64,000 nucleotides of DNA from Paraburkholderia fungorum (GCF_003610895.1 NZ_MCAS01000007.1:124001-188000); one strand, 5' to 3'. Shown: positions 42,180 to 52,464, counted from the stretch's first letter. The notes: generated from the letters alone by a model not told the origin. A program made the numbers and translations.

Positions 42180-43319
42180 ATGGCTACGATTCGTCTTACG
42201 AATGTGCAGAAGTCGTACGGTGACCATTCGCCGGTGATCCGGCGCGTGAATCTCGAGATCGCGCAGCATGAGTTCTGCGTGTTTCTTGGGCCTTCGGGTT
42301 GCGGCAAGTCGACCTTGCTGAGAATGATCGCCGGCCTCGAAGACCTGAGCGAAGGCGAGTTGCATATCGGCGGGCGCCTCGTGAACGACGTGCCCGCTGC
42401 CGCGCGCGGCGTCGCGATGGTGTTCCAGAGCTACGCGCTGTTTCCGCACATGACCGTGTTCGACAACATGGCGTTCGGCCTGAAACTCGCGAAACAACCC
42501 AAGGACGTCATCGAGCGGAAGGTGCGTGAAGCCGCGCGCATTCTGCAACTGGACACCTTTCTGGATCGTTATCCGAAAGCGCTCTCGGGCGGACAGCGGC
42601 AGCGTGTTGCGATTGGCCGGGCGATCGTGCGCGAACCTGGCGTGTTCCTGTTCGACGAGCCGCTGTCGAATCTCGACGCCGCCTTGCGCGGCCAGACGCG
42701 TGTCGAAATCGCCCGTCTGCACCAACGCTTCGCGAACGCGAGCGTGGTCTATGTGACCCACGATCAGGTCGAAGCGATGACGTTGGCCGACAGAATCGTG
42801 CTGCTGCATGCAGGCGCGGACGCGGAGCGCTTCGGCAGCATTGCGCAGACCGGCGCGCCGCTCGAGTTGTATCACCATCCGAAGTCGCGCTTTGTGGCGG
42901 GCTTCATCGGTTCGCCGCGCATGAACTTCATCGACGCCTTGGTCGATTCGATCGAAGCGGGCAAGGTGGCGGTCACGCTGACGAAAAGCGGCGAGCGGCT
43001 GATCGCGCATGTCGATGGTGAGCGTCTTCAGCGCGGCCAGACCGTCACGCTCGGCGTGCGCCCGGAACATCTGCGGCTCGCCGGCGACGCGCAATCCATT
43101 CAGTGCGTCACGGCGCTATCGGAACGGCTCGGCGAGCACAGCTACATTCACGCGGATCACGCGGGCGGCACGCTGATCGCCAAGGCCGCGGGCGATACGC
43201 CGATTGGTTCGGGCGAGCGCATCTGCATCCATGTGCCGCCTTCCGCGTGTCATCTGTTCGATGCCGAAGGCGTTGCATTGCGACGCAGCACGTTCGAACC
43301 CGAGCGCGTTGCCGCCTGA
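42180..43319 (+). CDS. CUT1 sugar ABC transporter ATP-binding protein (MalK/UgpC-like)
   Basis: A 379-residue ATPase. Walker [15 protein letters not shown]-loop [10 protein letters not shown], signature [14 protein letters not shown], Walker [13 protein letters not shown] and H-loop [10 protein letters not shown] are all intact. The C-terminal third is a MalK-type OB-fold regulatory domain ([26 protein letters not shown]). It is the first gene of the ABC-galactosidase operon and would energise both permeases. Confidence 0.95.
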   Translation: MATIRLTNVQKSYGDHSPVIRRVNLEIAQHEFCVFLGPSGCGKSTLLRMIAGLEDLSEGELHIGGRLVNDVPAAARGVAMVFQSYALFPHMTVFDNMAFGLKLAKQPKDVIERKVREAARILQLDTFLDRYPKALSGGQRQRVAIGRAIVREPGVFLFDEPLSNLDAALRGQTRVEIARLHQRFANASVVYVTHDQVEAMTLADRIVLLHAGADAERFGSIAQTGAPLELYHHPKSRFVAGFIGSPRMNFIDALVDSIEAGKVAVTLTKSGERLIAHVDGERLQRGQTVTLGVRPEHLRLAGDAQSIQCVTALSERLGEHSYIHADHAGGTLIAKAAGDTPIGSGERICIHVPPSACHLFDAEGVALRRSTFEPERVAA

Positions 43320-43405
43320 CCGGAAACCCCTATTCCGCCACAGAGCGGGTACATCGTCTGGCAGCGGCTCGCTGTCAGCCAACAAGGTAGTCAAGGAGAC
43401 ATAAG

Positions 43406-44659
43406 ATGATTTCTCTTCGCCTTCGCCGTCTGGCATACGCGTCGATTGCAGCCGCTCTGGTTGCCGGCACACTCTGCGCCACCGCGGCCGATGCGGCCAC
43501 GCTGACCGTCAACGTATCGGCGCGCGGCAATCAGCGCTCTACATGGCAGGACGCGTTCGACAAGTTCAGACAAGCCAATCCCGACGTCGACCTCAAGGTG
43601 ACCTACGTCAGCGAGGAAGCGTACAAGGTGCAGATGGGCGGCTGGCTCGCCACCGATCCGCCTGATGTCGTGTCATGGCATGACGGCGAGCGCATGGCGT
43701 ATTACGCGCAACGCAACCTGCTGGAAGACCTGTCGTCGGACTGGAGCAAGAACGGCTGGTCGCAGCAGTATGCGTCGGTGAAGGACGCCTCGACGTATAA
43801 GGGCAAGCAGTACGCCGCGCCGCTCGGTTACGACGCGTACGGTTTCTTCTACCGCAAGGACCTGTTCGAGAAGGCCGGCATCAAAGGCGAACCGAAAACG
43901 TGGGATGAATTTCTCGACGCCTGCAGAAAACTCAAGGCAAGCGGCGTTGCACCGATCGCCGTTGCCGCGCGCGATAGCTGGACGCTTGCCGCGTGGTTCG
44001 ACTATCTGGACTTGCGCATCAACGGCAACGCATTCCATCAGCAGTTGATGGCCGGCGAGATTCCCTACACCGATGCACGCGTTAAAAAGGTCTACACCGC
44101 GTGGAAAACGCTGATCGACGATCACTACTTCATCGACAACGCGCTCTCCTACGACCTCGATGCGATTGCACCGTTTCTCGTGAACGGCAAGGCCTCGATG
44201 ATGCTGATGGGCACGTTCTTCTCGGCGAGCATTCCGGCATCGGTCAAACCGCAGACCGGTTTCTTCCGTTTCCCTGTGATCGACGCGAACGTGCCGATGG
44301 CCGAAGACGGTCCGGTCAACGTGCTGCTGATTCCAGCGAAGGCGAAGAACAAGGCCGATGCCCGCAGACTGCTGGCCTTCATGGAACAGCCGCAGATCAA
44401 CGCCGATCTCGCGAAGGGTTGGGGGACGTTGCCGTCCAACAGTCAGGCGGCGGAACCGGAAGATGACATCTCGAAGGTCGGCTTCCAGACCCTTGCCAAC
44501 ACGAAGGGCGGCATCGCCCAGTTCTACGATCGCGACATGCAGAAGGAAATGGCCGACGAAGGTATGAAGGCGATGCAGCAGTTCTACAACGATCCGTCGC
44601 AACTCGACGCCATGCTGGTCCGCCTCGAAGCGACCCGCAAGCGTATCTACAAGAAGTAA
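43406..44659 (+). CDS. CUT1 extracellular sugar-binding protein
   Basis: A 417-residue periplasmic binding protein, ATG 43406 with AAGGAG ahead. A Sec signal covers residues 1-30, ending near AADA before ATLTVNVSARGN. The mature sequence has the family-1 binding-protein pattern: FRQANPDVDLKVTYVSEEAYKVQM, PDVVSWHDGERMAYYAQRNLLEDLS, APLGYDAYGFFYRKDLFEKAGI.GEPKTWDEFLDACRKLKASGVAPIAV, and LVNGKASMMLMGTFF. It captures the sugar for the two permeases. Confidence 0.94.
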   Translation: MISLRLRRLAYASIAAALVAGTLCATAADAATLTVNVSARGNQRSTWQDAFDKFRQANPDVDLKVTYVSEEAYKVQMGGWLATDPPDVVSWHDGERMAYYAQRNLLEDLSSDWSKNGWSQQYASVKDASTYKGKQYAAPLGYDAYGFFYRKDLFEKAGIKGEPKTWDEFLDACRKLKASGVAPIAVAARDSWTLAAWFDYLDLRINGNAFHQQLMAGEIPYTDARVKKVYTAWKTLIDDHYFIDNALSYDLDAIAPFLVNGKASMMLMGTFFSASIPASVKPQTGFFRFPVIDANVPMAEDGPVNVLLIPAKAKNKADARRLLAFMEQPQINADLAKGWGTLPSNSQAAEPEDDISKVGFQTLANTKGGIAQFYDRDMQKEMADEGMKAMQQFYNDPSQLDAMLVRLEATRKRIYKK

Positions 44660-44734
44660 GCCACGGAGCGCCAGCGGAGCAGCAACCGCTGGCGCTCGCT
44701 CTCGATCTCCTTCGATTTTCGACCGGGCCCGATC

Positions 44735-45640
44735 ATGTCTCATTCCACAGCGCGCCGCCTACCCGCGGCGCGGCGCCGGCACGTCTCTACGACGCGCCGT
44801 CATCAGCATCGCGCGGCGCTTTTCTTCCTGTTGCCGGGATGTGCGTTGTTTTGCCTGTGCGTGATCTATCCGATCATCAGCAGTATTTCGCTCAGCTTTT
44901 ACAACTGGGACGGCATGACGCCGAAGACGTTCGCAGGCTTCGATAATTACATCGAACTGTTCCATGCGGACACCTTCTATACGGCGCTTCAGAACAACCT
45001 GATCTGGCTCGCGCTGTTTCTGCTGGCGCCGCCGCTCGGGTTGCTGTTCGCGCTCTATCTGAACCAGCATATCCGTGGCATGCGGGTCGTGAAGTCGCTG
45101 TTTTTCGCGCCATTCGTGCTCTCGGGCGTGGTGGTGGGCCTCGTGTTCAGCTGGTTCTACGACCCCGCGTTCGGCTTGCTGCGCCTGATTGTGGGCCATG
45201 GCATTCCTGTGCTCGGCGATCCGCATACCGTCACCTTCGGCATCATCTTCGCGGCGCTCTGGCCGCAGACGCCGTTCTGCATGGTGCTCTACCTGACCGG
45301 GCTGACCGGCATCAATCCGGAGGTGGTCGAGGCGGCGCGCATGGAGGGTGCGAAAGGCGTGCGCCTGCTATGGCACGTGATTCTCCCGCAACTGCGGCCC
45401 GCCACGTTCATGGCCGTCGTGCTCACTGTGATCGGTGCGCTGCGCAGTTTCGACCTGATCGCGGTGATGAGCGGTGGCGGCCCGTTCGATAGCTCTACCG
45501 TGCTCGCCTATTACATGTACGACCAGGCGATCAAGTACTACCGCGAAGGCTATTCCGCGGCGATTGCCGTCGTGCTGTTCGCCATCATGCTCGTCTACAT
45601 CGTGTTCCATCTGCGCCGCATGCTGCGCGAAGAACACTGA
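44735..45640 (+). CDS. CUT1 sugar ABC permease 1 (MalF-like)
   Basis: A 301-residue permease with six hydrophobic segments after a basic N-terminal tail. LPGCALFCLCVIYPIISSISLSFYNWDG is the standard first helix of UgpA/MalF permeases, and EAARMEGAKGVRLLWHVILPQLRP is the EAA loop that docks on the ATPase. SGGGPFDSSTVLAYYMYDQA near the end is also family-typical. Confidence 0.94.
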   Translation: MSHSTARRLPAARRRHVSTTRRHQHRAALFFLLPGCALFCLCVIYPIISSISLSFYNWDGMTPKTFAGFDNYIELFHADTFYTALQNNLIWLALFLLAPPLGLLFALYLNQHIRGMRVVKSLFFAPFVLSGVVVGLVFSWFYDPAFGLLRLIVGHGIPVLGDPHTVTFGIIFAALWPQTPFCMVLYLTGLTGINPEVVEAARMEGAKGVRLLWHVILPQLRPATFMAVVLTVIGALRSFDLIAVMSGGGPFDSSTVLAYYMYDQAIKYYREGYSAAIAVVLFAIMLVYIVFHLRRMLREEH

Positions 45641-45659
45641 TTTCCAGGAGTCACGTGTC

Positions 45660-46511
45660 ATGTATCCGCTTCCCGTCGAACGCTGGAAACCGCTCAATCG
45701 CGCGTTGTACAAAGTCTCGTTGCCGCTCGCGCTGCTGATCTGGCTGCTGCCGATGCTGGCCGTGCTCGTCACGTCGATTCGCTCGTCGGACGAGTTGTCG
45801 CAAGGCGACTATTGGGGCTGGCCCAGGCATTTCGCGCTGATCGAAAACTACGGCACGGCGCTCACGCAAACGCCGATGCTGCACTACTTCGCCAATAGTG
45901 TACTGATCACGGTGCCGTCGGTGATCGGCGCGATCGTGCTGGCCTCGATGGCGGGGTTTGCGCTCGCGACCTACCGCTTCCCGGGCAATACCGCCGTGCT
46001 GTTCGCGTTCGTGGCGGGCAATTTCGTACCGATCCAGATTCTGATGATCCCGGTGCGCGACATGGCGTTGAAAGTGGGGCTCTTCAATAGCGTGTGGGCG
46101 CTGGTGATCTTTCATGTGTCGTTTCAGACCGGGTTTTGCACGCTATTTCTGCGCAACTTCATCAAGCAGTTGCCGTTCGAGATGATCGAGGCGGCGCGCG
46201 TGGAAGGGGCCGGCGAATGGACGATCTATTGGCGCATCGTGCTGCCGCTGATCCGGCCCGCGCTCGCCGCGCTCGGCATTCTCGTCTTCACGTTTGTCTG
46301 GAACGACTACTTCTGGGCGCTGTGCCTCACGCAAGGCGACGAGGCCGCGCCGATTACCGTGGGCGTGGCCGCGCTCAAAGGCCAATGGACGACGGCATGG
46401 AATCTCGTTGCCGCCGGTTCGGTACTCGCCGCGTTGCCCTCCGTGCTGATGTTCTTCCTGATGCAGAAGCATTTCGTCGCCGGCCTGACTTTTGGTGCAA
46501 GCAAGGGCTGA
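45660..46511 (+). CDS. CUT1 sugar ABC permease 2 (MalG-like)
   Basis: A 283-residue permease, ATG 45660 with AGGAG at 45646-45650. It shows SLPLALLIWLLPMLAVLVTSIRSSDEL, NSVLITVPSVIGAIVLASMAGFALATYRFPG, and the EAA loop EAARVEGAGEWTIYWRIVLPLIRPALAALGI, with FVWNDYFWALCLTQ and a short tail, as in UgpE/MalG. It follows permease 1 by 19 bp. Confidence 0.94.
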   Translation: MYPLPVERWKPLNRALYKVSLPLALLIWLLPMLAVLVTSIRSSDELSQGDYWGWPRHFALIENYGTALTQTPMLHYFANSVLITVPSVIGAIVLASMAGFALATYRFPGNTAVLFAFVAGNFVPIQILMIPVRDMALKVGLFNSVWALVIFHVSFQTGFCTLFLRNFIKQLPFEMIEAARVEGAGEWTIYWRIVLPLIRPALAALGILVFTFVWNDYFWALCLTQGDEAAPITVGVAALKGQWTTAWNLVAAGSVLAALPSVLMFFLMQKHFVAGLTFGASKG

Positions 46512-46553
46512 TCGGACTGTCCGTTTGCGGTCATTTATTAAAGAGACTTTCTC

Positions 46554-48518
46554 ATGCAACTTGGTGTTTGCTATTACCCGGAACAATGGCCGCGTTCGAT
46601 GTGGGCCGACGACGCAAAACGTATGGTGGATCTCGGCATCACGCATGTGCGGATCGCCGAATTCGCGTGGAGCCGCATGGAGCCGCGCGCCGGCGAGTTC
46701 GAGTGGGCATGGCTCGACGAAGCCGTTGCAACGCTGGCTGCTGCGGGGTTGAAGCTCGTGCTGGGTACGCCCACCGCGTCGCCGCCGAAGTGGCTGATCG
46801 ACGCGTACCCGGACGTGTTGCCGGTGCGTGCGGACGGCGTGCGCTGGAATTTCGGCTCGCGTCGCCACTACGATATTTCCAGCGAAACATATCGGCGCGA
46901 GTGCGTGCGCATCGTCGCGGCAATGGCGAAGCGTTATGGCCGGCATCCGTCTGTCGTTGCGTGGCAGACCGATAACGAACTTGGCTGCCACGAGACCGTG
47001 CCGAGCTATTCGCGCACTGCACTGACGCGTTTTCAGACGTGGCTAAAGCATCGTTACGAGCGTGTCGAAGCGTTGAACGATGCGTGGGGTAACGTGTTCT
47101 GGAGCATGGAGTACTCCTCGTTCGAGGCGATCGGGTTGCCTATGCTCACGCCCACCGACGCCAATCCGATTCATCTGCTCGATTTCCGCCGCTTCATGTC
47201 GGACGAGGTGGCGAGCTTCCATCGCGAGCAGATCGACGTGCTGCGTGAGCATGCGCCCGAGGTGGATCTGCTGCATAACTTCATGGGTTTTTTCACGACC
47301 TTCGATCATTACCGCTTTGCCGAAGACCGCGCGCTCGACGTGGCTGCGTGGGACAGCTATCCGATTGCGCGCACCGAGTCGATCGCGTTGCCTGATGAGC
47401 AGAAAGCACGTTACGCACGCACCGCGCACCCGGACGTCTCCGCGTTCGATCATGACCGTTATCGTGCGATCGGCGCCGGCCGCTTCTGGGTGATGGAGCA
47501 ACAGGCCGGACCGGTCAATTGGGCGCCATGGAATCCGGTGCCGGCGAAGGGCATGGTCAGGCTGTGGGCTTACGAGGCGTTCGCGCATGGCGCGGAGCTG
47601 GTGTCGTATTTCCGCTGGCGCCAGTGTCCGTATGCGCAGGAACAGATGCATTCCGGCCTCAATCTGCCGAATAACGAATTGTCGCCGGGCGGCCTCGAAG
47701 TGCAACAGGCGGCGCGTGAGATTGCTGCGTCCGCGGCGCTCTCCGGACTCGGCGCGCCGGCGCGCGCGGCCACCGCGATCGTGTTCGACTACGAGACGCA
47801 GTGGATGTTCGAGATTCAGCGTCACGGCAAGACCTTCGACTATCAGACGCTGGTGTTCGACTACTACGAGGCGCTGCGTGAGCTTGGCCTCGACGTGGAT
47901 ATCGTATCGAGCAAGGCTGATTTGTCGGCGTATCGTCTGGTAGTGGTGCCGAGCATCGCGGTGATCGACGACGCATTGGTCGATCAGATTGAAAGGAGTT
48001 CAGCGCAATGGGTGTTTGGTCCGAGGAGCGGCTCGAAGACTACAACGTTTGCCATTCCATCGAGCTTGCCGCCAGGCGCATTGCAACGCGTTTTGCCGAT
48101 GCAGGTGCTCGAAGTCGAGACGCTACGCCCGACGCTGACGCCGGCGCTTTCGATCGGCGACACGCAAGGCGTCGCGCTGCATTGGCGCGAGCACGTGCGC
48201 GCCAATGGCGAGACGACCGTCGACGCGCAATTCGACGACACGTGGCCGGCGATTCTCACCCACGGTAGGGTCCGCTACGTGGCGGGGTGGTTGTCGCATG
48301 CACTGCATCGCGCGGTTGTGCAGCAGGCCGCGAAGGATGCGGGCATCGGGACACAACGGCTGCCTGACGGTTTGCGCCTTCGCCGGCGTGACGATCTGAC
48401 CTTCGCATTCAACTTCGGCCCTGAGCTGGTGCGGGCGCCCGCACCGGTCAACGCGACGTTCGTGCTGGGACAGTCGCAGTTGAAGACCGGTGAGGTCTGT
48501 GCGTGGAAAAACGCTTAG
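46554..48518 (+). CDS. Beta-galactosidase, glycoside hydrolase family 42
   Basis: A 654-residue GH42 enzyme, close to the usual length. The N-terminal TIM barrel begins LGVCYYPEQWPRSMWADDAKRMVDLGITHVRIAEFAWSRMEP. The acid/base Glu is in AWQTDNELGCHE (about residue 143) and the nucleophile in WVMEQQAGPVNW (about residue 314). A trimerisation domain and small beta domain follow. There is no signal peptide, so it cleaves the imported galactoside in the cytosol. It is the last gene of the operon. Confidence 0.95.
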   Translation: MQLGVCYYPEQWPRSMWADDAKRMVDLGITHVRIAEFAWSRMEPRAGEFEWAWLDEAVATLAAAGLKLVLGTPTASPPKWLIDAYPDVLPVRADGVRWNFGSRRHYDISSETYRRECVRIVAAMAKRYGRHPSVVAWQTDNELGCHETVPSYSRTALTRFQTWLKHRYERVEALNDAWGNVFWSMEYSSFEAIGLPMLTPTDANPIHLLDFRRFMSDEVASFHREQIDVLREHAPEVDLLHNFMGFFTTFDHYRFAEDRALDVAAWDSYPIARTESIALPDEQKARYARTAHPDVSAFDHDRYRAIGAGRFWVMEQQAGPVNWAPWNPVPAKGMVRLWAYEAFAHGAELVSYFRWRQCPYAQEQMHSGLNLPNNELSPGGLEVQQAAREIAASAALSGLGAPARAATAIVFDYETQWMFEIQRHGKTFDYQTLVFDYYEALRELGLDVDIVSSKADLSAYRLVVVPSIAVIDDALVDQIERSSAQWVFGPRSGSKTTTFAIPSSLPPGALQRVLPMQVLEVETLRPTLTPALSIGDTQGVALHWREHVRANGETTVDAQFDDTWPAILTHGRVRYVAGWLSHALHRAVVQQAAKDAGIGTQRLPDGLRLRRRDDLTFAFNFGPELVRAPAPVNATFVLGQSQLKTGEVCAWKNA

Positions 48519-48588
48519 CCCGTCGCATTTCCACCGGTTTGAGCGGGTAAGTGGCGGGAAGGTGGGATTGTCGAACAGCAGGCACTGC

Positions 48589-48918
48589 TTACTGTGAGGG
48601 TGCCTGCGCTTTGTTCTGTTTCGCGCAGTCGGAAGTGAACGCCATGCTGGCTTGATCGGGCGTCATGCGCGGCGCGCCGGGGCTGTAGATCTTCTCGATG
48701 ATGCCGAAGACCGCTTGCCGGTCGGCTTCGTTCTTGTAGTACTTTGCCGCTTGATCGAGTGCTTGTGCTTTAGTCTTCTTATGCGCGCGCCACGACGCGA
48801 CCTGGCCGGCGATATCGCCGATTGCAAAACACTGATCGCTGACTGTTTGCGCAACCGCTTCAACTGCGGGCTGAACGAGGCACAGTGCGAGCACGGCCGA
48901 TACCACTACGCGTTTCAT
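48589..48918 (-). CDS. Small secreted hypothetical protein
   Basis: A 109-residue protein with a clear Sec signal (MKRVVVSAVLALCLVQPAVEAVAQ). The mature part is helical with two Cys (SDQCFAIGDIAGQVASWRAHKKTKAQALDQAAKYY and FTSDCAKQNK), which probably form a disulfide in the periplasm. Family and function are not recognised; such Cys-flanked helical proteins are common in Burkholderiales. Confidence 0.7.
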   Translation of the reverse strand: MKRVVVSAVLALCLVQPAVEAVAQTVSDQCFAIGDIAGQVASWRAHKKTKAQALDQAAKYYKNEADRQAVFGIIEKIYSPGAPRMTPDQASMAFTSDCAKQNKAQAPSQ

Positions 48919-49068
48919 TACCAGAATCCTGACGTTAAATGGGCGACGGCGCCAAAGCGATGGTGTTGCACCATCGCGGCAACCGAACGAGTCAAATAAC
49001 GGCGTAGTGTATCGGGAAGTGGGGTGTAACGTTTTTTCACATGCGCCGCCGCTCCCCCCGCTTCCTCT

Positions 49069-50427
49069 TCAATGCCCGAACGACTCGGCCTTCGCGCCGG
49101 TTTCCACCGCCACATGCGGCCGTGCCGCCTGCTTGATCAGCAAGGCCACGCACGAAATCAGACCCGCCACCGCGACCATCGCGAAGATGCCGCCAAACGT
49201 GAAATGGCGGCGTGTCAGTTCAGCCACGAGGAACGATCCCGCGATCCCGCCGAAGCGGCCGATCCCCAGCATCCACGCCACACCCGTGCCGCGGCCCTGG
49301 GTCGGGTAAAACGCGGCGGCAAGCGCCGGCATCGACGATTGCGCGGTATTCATCAACACGCCGGCCACGAAGACGATGAACACCAGCGCGCCGACATTGC
49401 CGACTGCCTGGCCGATAAAGTACACGCTCACGGCGGTCAGCGCGTAGCAGGCCGCGATGATACGGTTCGCGTTGAAGCGGTCCATCAGCACGCCGCACAG
49501 CACGGCGCCCACGCCACCGAGCGGGAACAGCGCGGAAATCAGCGTCGCGCGTTGCGGCGTGAGCCCGGCGTCCTTCAGCAGAATCGGCATCCAGTTGATC
49601 GACGCGTAGAAGATCACGAGGCCCATGAAATAGGCGATCCACAACATCACCGAGCCGACGATGTACGAACGCGAAAGCACCACGCCCATGCCTTTGCCGC
49701 CGGTTTGCGGCGCGGTTTCCGTCATGACGAAGCTGCCGGCCTGCGCCGCTTCGCTCGAAATACGCGCGAGTGCCGCACGGATTCGCTCGACCGGCTGGCT
49801 GTTGGCCACCATGTAGCGGACCGATTCCGGCATCTTCAGTACCAGCAGGATCAGCAGCAGCAGCGGGGCGATACCGCCGAGCAGCAGCACGCTGCGCCAG
49901 CCGAAGTGCGGAATCATCCACGCAGCGAGAAAACCGCCGAAGGCCGCGCCCAGCGGAAACCCGCAGAACATCAGATTGATCACGGTCGCGCGGCGGCGGT
50001 CCGGGCAGTACTCGCCCATCATCGTTACCGCGTTCGGCATGGCCGCGCCGAGGCCGACGCCGGTGATGAAGCGCAGGATCGTCAGGTGTTCGATGCTGTT
50101 CGAGAACGCCGAAGCGAAGCAGCTCACGCCGAACAGCAACACCGAGCCGAGCAGCATCGAGCGCCGGCCGAGCCGGTCGGACAGCGGCCCTGAGACGAGC
50201 GCGCCGCACGCGAGGCCGAACAGCGCCGCGCTGAGCACCGGCGCGAGCGCCGGCCTTGTGATGCCCCATTCGGCGATCAACGATGGAGCAATGAAGCCGA
50301 TCGCGGCCGTGTCAAAACCGTCCAGCAGGACGATGACGAAACACATGAAAAAGATGAGCCACTGGAACGGCGAGAAGGGATGGTCGTTGATAAACGTTTG
50401 AACGTTCACGGCGGTGCTGCGGCTCAT
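49069..50427 (-). CDS. MFS transporter, aromatic acid:H+ symporter (AAHS) family
   Basis: A 452-residue 12-helix carrier. The AAHS marks are FMCFVIVLLDGFDTAAIGFIAPSLIAEWGI in helix 1, GPLSDRLGRRSMLLGSVLLFG after helix 2 and RFITGVGLGAAMPNAVTMMGEYCPDRRRAT in helix 4-5, as in PcaK, BenK and MhpT. It imports aromatic acids such as benzoates, 4-hydroxybenzoate or phenylpropanoids. A dead porin fragment lies just upstream, which may once have been its outer-membrane partner. Confidence 0.93.
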   Translation of the reverse strand: MSRSTAVNVQTFINDHPFSPFQWLIFFMCFVIVLLDGFDTAAIGFIAPSLIAEWGITRPALAPVLSAALFGLACGALVSGPLSDRLGRRSMLLGSVLLFGVSCFASAFSNSIEHLTILRFITGVGLGAAMPNAVTMMGEYCPDRRRATVINLMFCGFPLGAAFGGFLAAWMIPHFGWRSVLLLGGIAPLLLLILLVLKMPESVRYMVANSQPVERIRAALARISSEAAQAGSFVMTETAPQTGGKGMGVVLSRSYIVGSVMLWIAYFMGLVIFYASINWMPILLKDAGLTPQRATLISALFPLGGVGAVLCGVLMDRFNANRIIAACYALTAVSVYFIGQAVGNVGALVFIVFVAGVLMNTAQSSMPALAAAFYPTQGRGTGVAWMLGIGRFGGIAGSFLVAELTRRHFTFGGIFAMVAVAGLISCVALLIKQAARPHVAVETGAKAESFGH

Positions 50428-50504
50428 GTTGGTCTCCTGACTGCGGAATGCGCAAAGGCTTGCCGCGACGGCAAGCCTTCTTTTCTTTTACGATCGTACG
50501 CCGG

Positions 50505-50800
50505 ATAGAGGCGGTGCACGATGTCTACGCCGGCGGCGAACTGACTGCGCGACGACGACCGCGCTCTGGAAGCCGTCGCCGATGGTTACGGTGGCCGTGA
50601 TGATGTAGCACGAACCCGCCGCGCCGGGCGTGTTGCCGTTGGTGCGCTGGAACGCCTGCAGCGCGTAGAGGCCGGTGCGTTTCGACAGTGCATGGTACCC
50701 GGACAGATTGACTTGCAGATACTGCGCCGTCTGATAGCGGTTGGTCACGGTTGACACGCGCGGCTGCACGCCGTTGTTCGGCACGGTCGAATTCGCATCG
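50505..50800 (-). pseudogene. Decayed porin fragment (C-terminal strands)
   Basis: On the minus strand the frame reads RVSTVTNRYQTAQYLQVNLSGYHALSKRTGLYALQAFQRTNG, then ATVTIGDGFQSAV, the last strands of a Burkholderia porin. A one-base shift near the run of GTC repeats then restores SRSQFAAGVDIVHRL, the normal porin end, but the final Phe-stop is lost. The first 250 or so residues of the porin are missing. The other parts of the gap 50428-51083 show no gene. Confidence 0.75.
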
Positions 50801-51083
50801 CCATATGTTCGTATATAGAACTGTGATTCATGATACGAACTGACGGCACTGTAGCAGTTTGACAAAGAGGGACAACGCGGGATTACCCGACTATGGACTA
50901 TGGTGCAGATGCACATCCAATCGGGCGGAGCGGTTGGAGAGCCGCAACGGGCAAGCGGCGAGGGGGTAACGGAAACAGCGATGAACAGCGATGAATACGC
51001 GACGCAAGGCGCGCAGGGGGAGTGATGGGCGCGGGGCGACGAGCGCCTGGGAGCGGCGCTCGCGGCAGTCCTTCAGGCGCGGC

Positions 51084-51428
51084 TCAAAAGATCACGTAGA
51101 CCTTTCGCATGGTTTCCTCGACTTCCCAAAGCCCCTCTGTGTTGGCTTCGAAAAAGAGCGTGTCGCCGCTTTCGAAATGAACGGTCTCTTCGTTATCGGG
51201 CGTGAAACGGCCACGCCCCGCGAGGAAATGCATGACCTCGGCCTGTTTGATCGCGCGGCGATACGTGCCGGGCGTGCACTCGAAAATACCGGTGTCGATG
51301 GATTCGCTGCCCTTGATGACGCGCTGCACGCCCGACACCTGAAGCGGCGTCGTACCGGGTAGTCCTGCCGTACCCCAGTCTTCGAGATTCTGCAGATTCA
51401 CGCTTTGCTTGATGCTTTGTACCTTCAT
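51084..51428 (-). CDS. Cupin-domain protein (DUF861 / Cupin_3 type)
   Basis: A 114-residue single-cupin protein, ATG 51428. The C-terminal half has FECTPGTYRRAIKQAEVMHFLAGRGRFTPDNEETVHFESGDTLFFEANTEGLWEVEETMRKVYVIF, the Cupin_3 pattern with the GD..FF....G.WEV.ET.RKVYV ending. Relatives are ureidoglycine aminohydrolase-like, EutQ-like or sugar-acid isomerases. It follows the M14 deacylase gene by 34 bp and probably serves the same pathway. Confidence 0.85.
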   Translation of the reverse strand: MKVQSIKQSVNLQNLEDWGTAGLPGTTPLQVSGVQRVIKGSESIDTGIFECTPGTYRRAIKQAEVMHFLAGRGRFTPDNEETVHFESGDTLFFEANTEGLWEVEETMRKVYVIF

Positions 51429-51462
51429 TGTCACGTTACCTTTTGAATGTGCGTGAGCCGAC

Positions 51463-52464
51463 TCATCGGCCCTGTGTGTTGGCATTGGCTTCGGCGTTCG
51501 GCACGGTTCGTTCGATCTTGCCGAGCCGTACCACCGTGACTCCCGGGCGCAACTGCCGCAGCGACGGCATGACCAGCATGCAATTGTCGTAAGGCGTGAG
51601 CACCGCTTCGCCGTTCGACCAGCCGATCACCGCGCCGGCATCCGGAAAGATCTCCAGGCCGGTATAGGGCGCCGCGAAACGGAAATCCATACTGGTCGCC
51701 ACCACCGGCTGCGTTACGCGGACGATGTGCTGGGCAGCCGGCAGCGGTGCGAGCCAACCGTCCGGCAGATCGGCTTCGTCGATCACGCCGGCCAGCAGCA
51801 GGAAGCGCGCGGTCGTGTCGCGCGCCACCGCGACCGCGCTGCGTTCCCAGTGCTGGCCGCATTCGATCAGCAACGCGTTCTTCGCGCTATCCGCCGTGCC
51901 GAAGCCTTCGTAATCGCGCATGCGGCGGCCTTCGGGATGGCCTTCGTCACAGATCACCGTGGCGGGCGTGCCGAGACGCACCGCGAGGTCAATCCCTTTC
52001 TCCAACGGGCCCGCCACGATCAGCGGCTTGCATTTTTCATGCATCGAATGCAGATCGAGCAGTGCGTCGACCGTGTCGATCACCGGGCGAATTTCTCGGG
52101 CGCGGGCCAGTTCGCTCGACGTGCGCGACGTATCGTCGAGCATCGCGGCGGTCCATACGCGATTGAAGTCCTGATCGACGAAACGGGCCGCGTCGGGCCT
52201 GGCGGGATCGAAGCGCTGGTAGGCGGCGACGTTCGCAAAGGCGAGCGTGAGGCGTCCACGGCGCGGCCTGAACGCGCGGCGCAGCAGTTCGTCGACGACG
52301 ATCGCCCCGCACACTTCGTTGCCGTGCGTGAGTGCGTTGATCATCACATGGGGTCCCGGCTCACCCGAGTCGAACGTGTGAACGTAGGCGATGCCCGACG
52401 ACGATTGTTCGTGAACCGAAATATCGGGAAATTCGACTTCGATGGGATAGGCTTGCGTGCTCAT
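51463..52464 (-). CDS. Succinylglutamate desuccinylase/aspartoacylase-family (M14-like) deacylase
   Basis: A 333-residue zinc hydrolase, ATG 52464 with GAGGA ahead. The first Zn motif is ALTHGNEVCGAIVVDELLRR (H..E), the third ligand is in LLDLHSMHEK, and the catalytic Glu is probably in LLIECGQHWE. A C-terminal beta domain follows (MDFRFAAPYTGLEIFPDAGAVIGW). Family members remove acyl groups from N-acyl amino acids or related amides. It lies 34 bp after the tartrate-type dehydrogenase gene. Confidence 0.88.
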   Translation of the reverse strand: MSTQAYPIEVEFPDISVHEQSSSGIAYVHTFDSGEPGPHVMINALTHGNEVCGAIVVDELLRRAFRPRRGRLTLAFANVAAYQRFDPARPDAARFVDQDFNRVWTAAMLDDTSRTSSELARAREIRPVIDTVDALLDLHSMHEKCKPLIVAGPLEKGIDLAVRLGTPATVICDEGHPEGRRMRDYEGFGTADSAKNALLIECGQHWERSAVAVARDTTARFLLLAGVIDEADLPDGWLAPLPAAQHIVRVTQPVVATSMDFRFAAPYTGLEIFPDAGAVIGWSNGEAVLTPYDNCMLVMPSLRQLRPGVTVVRLGKIERTVPNAEANANTQGR

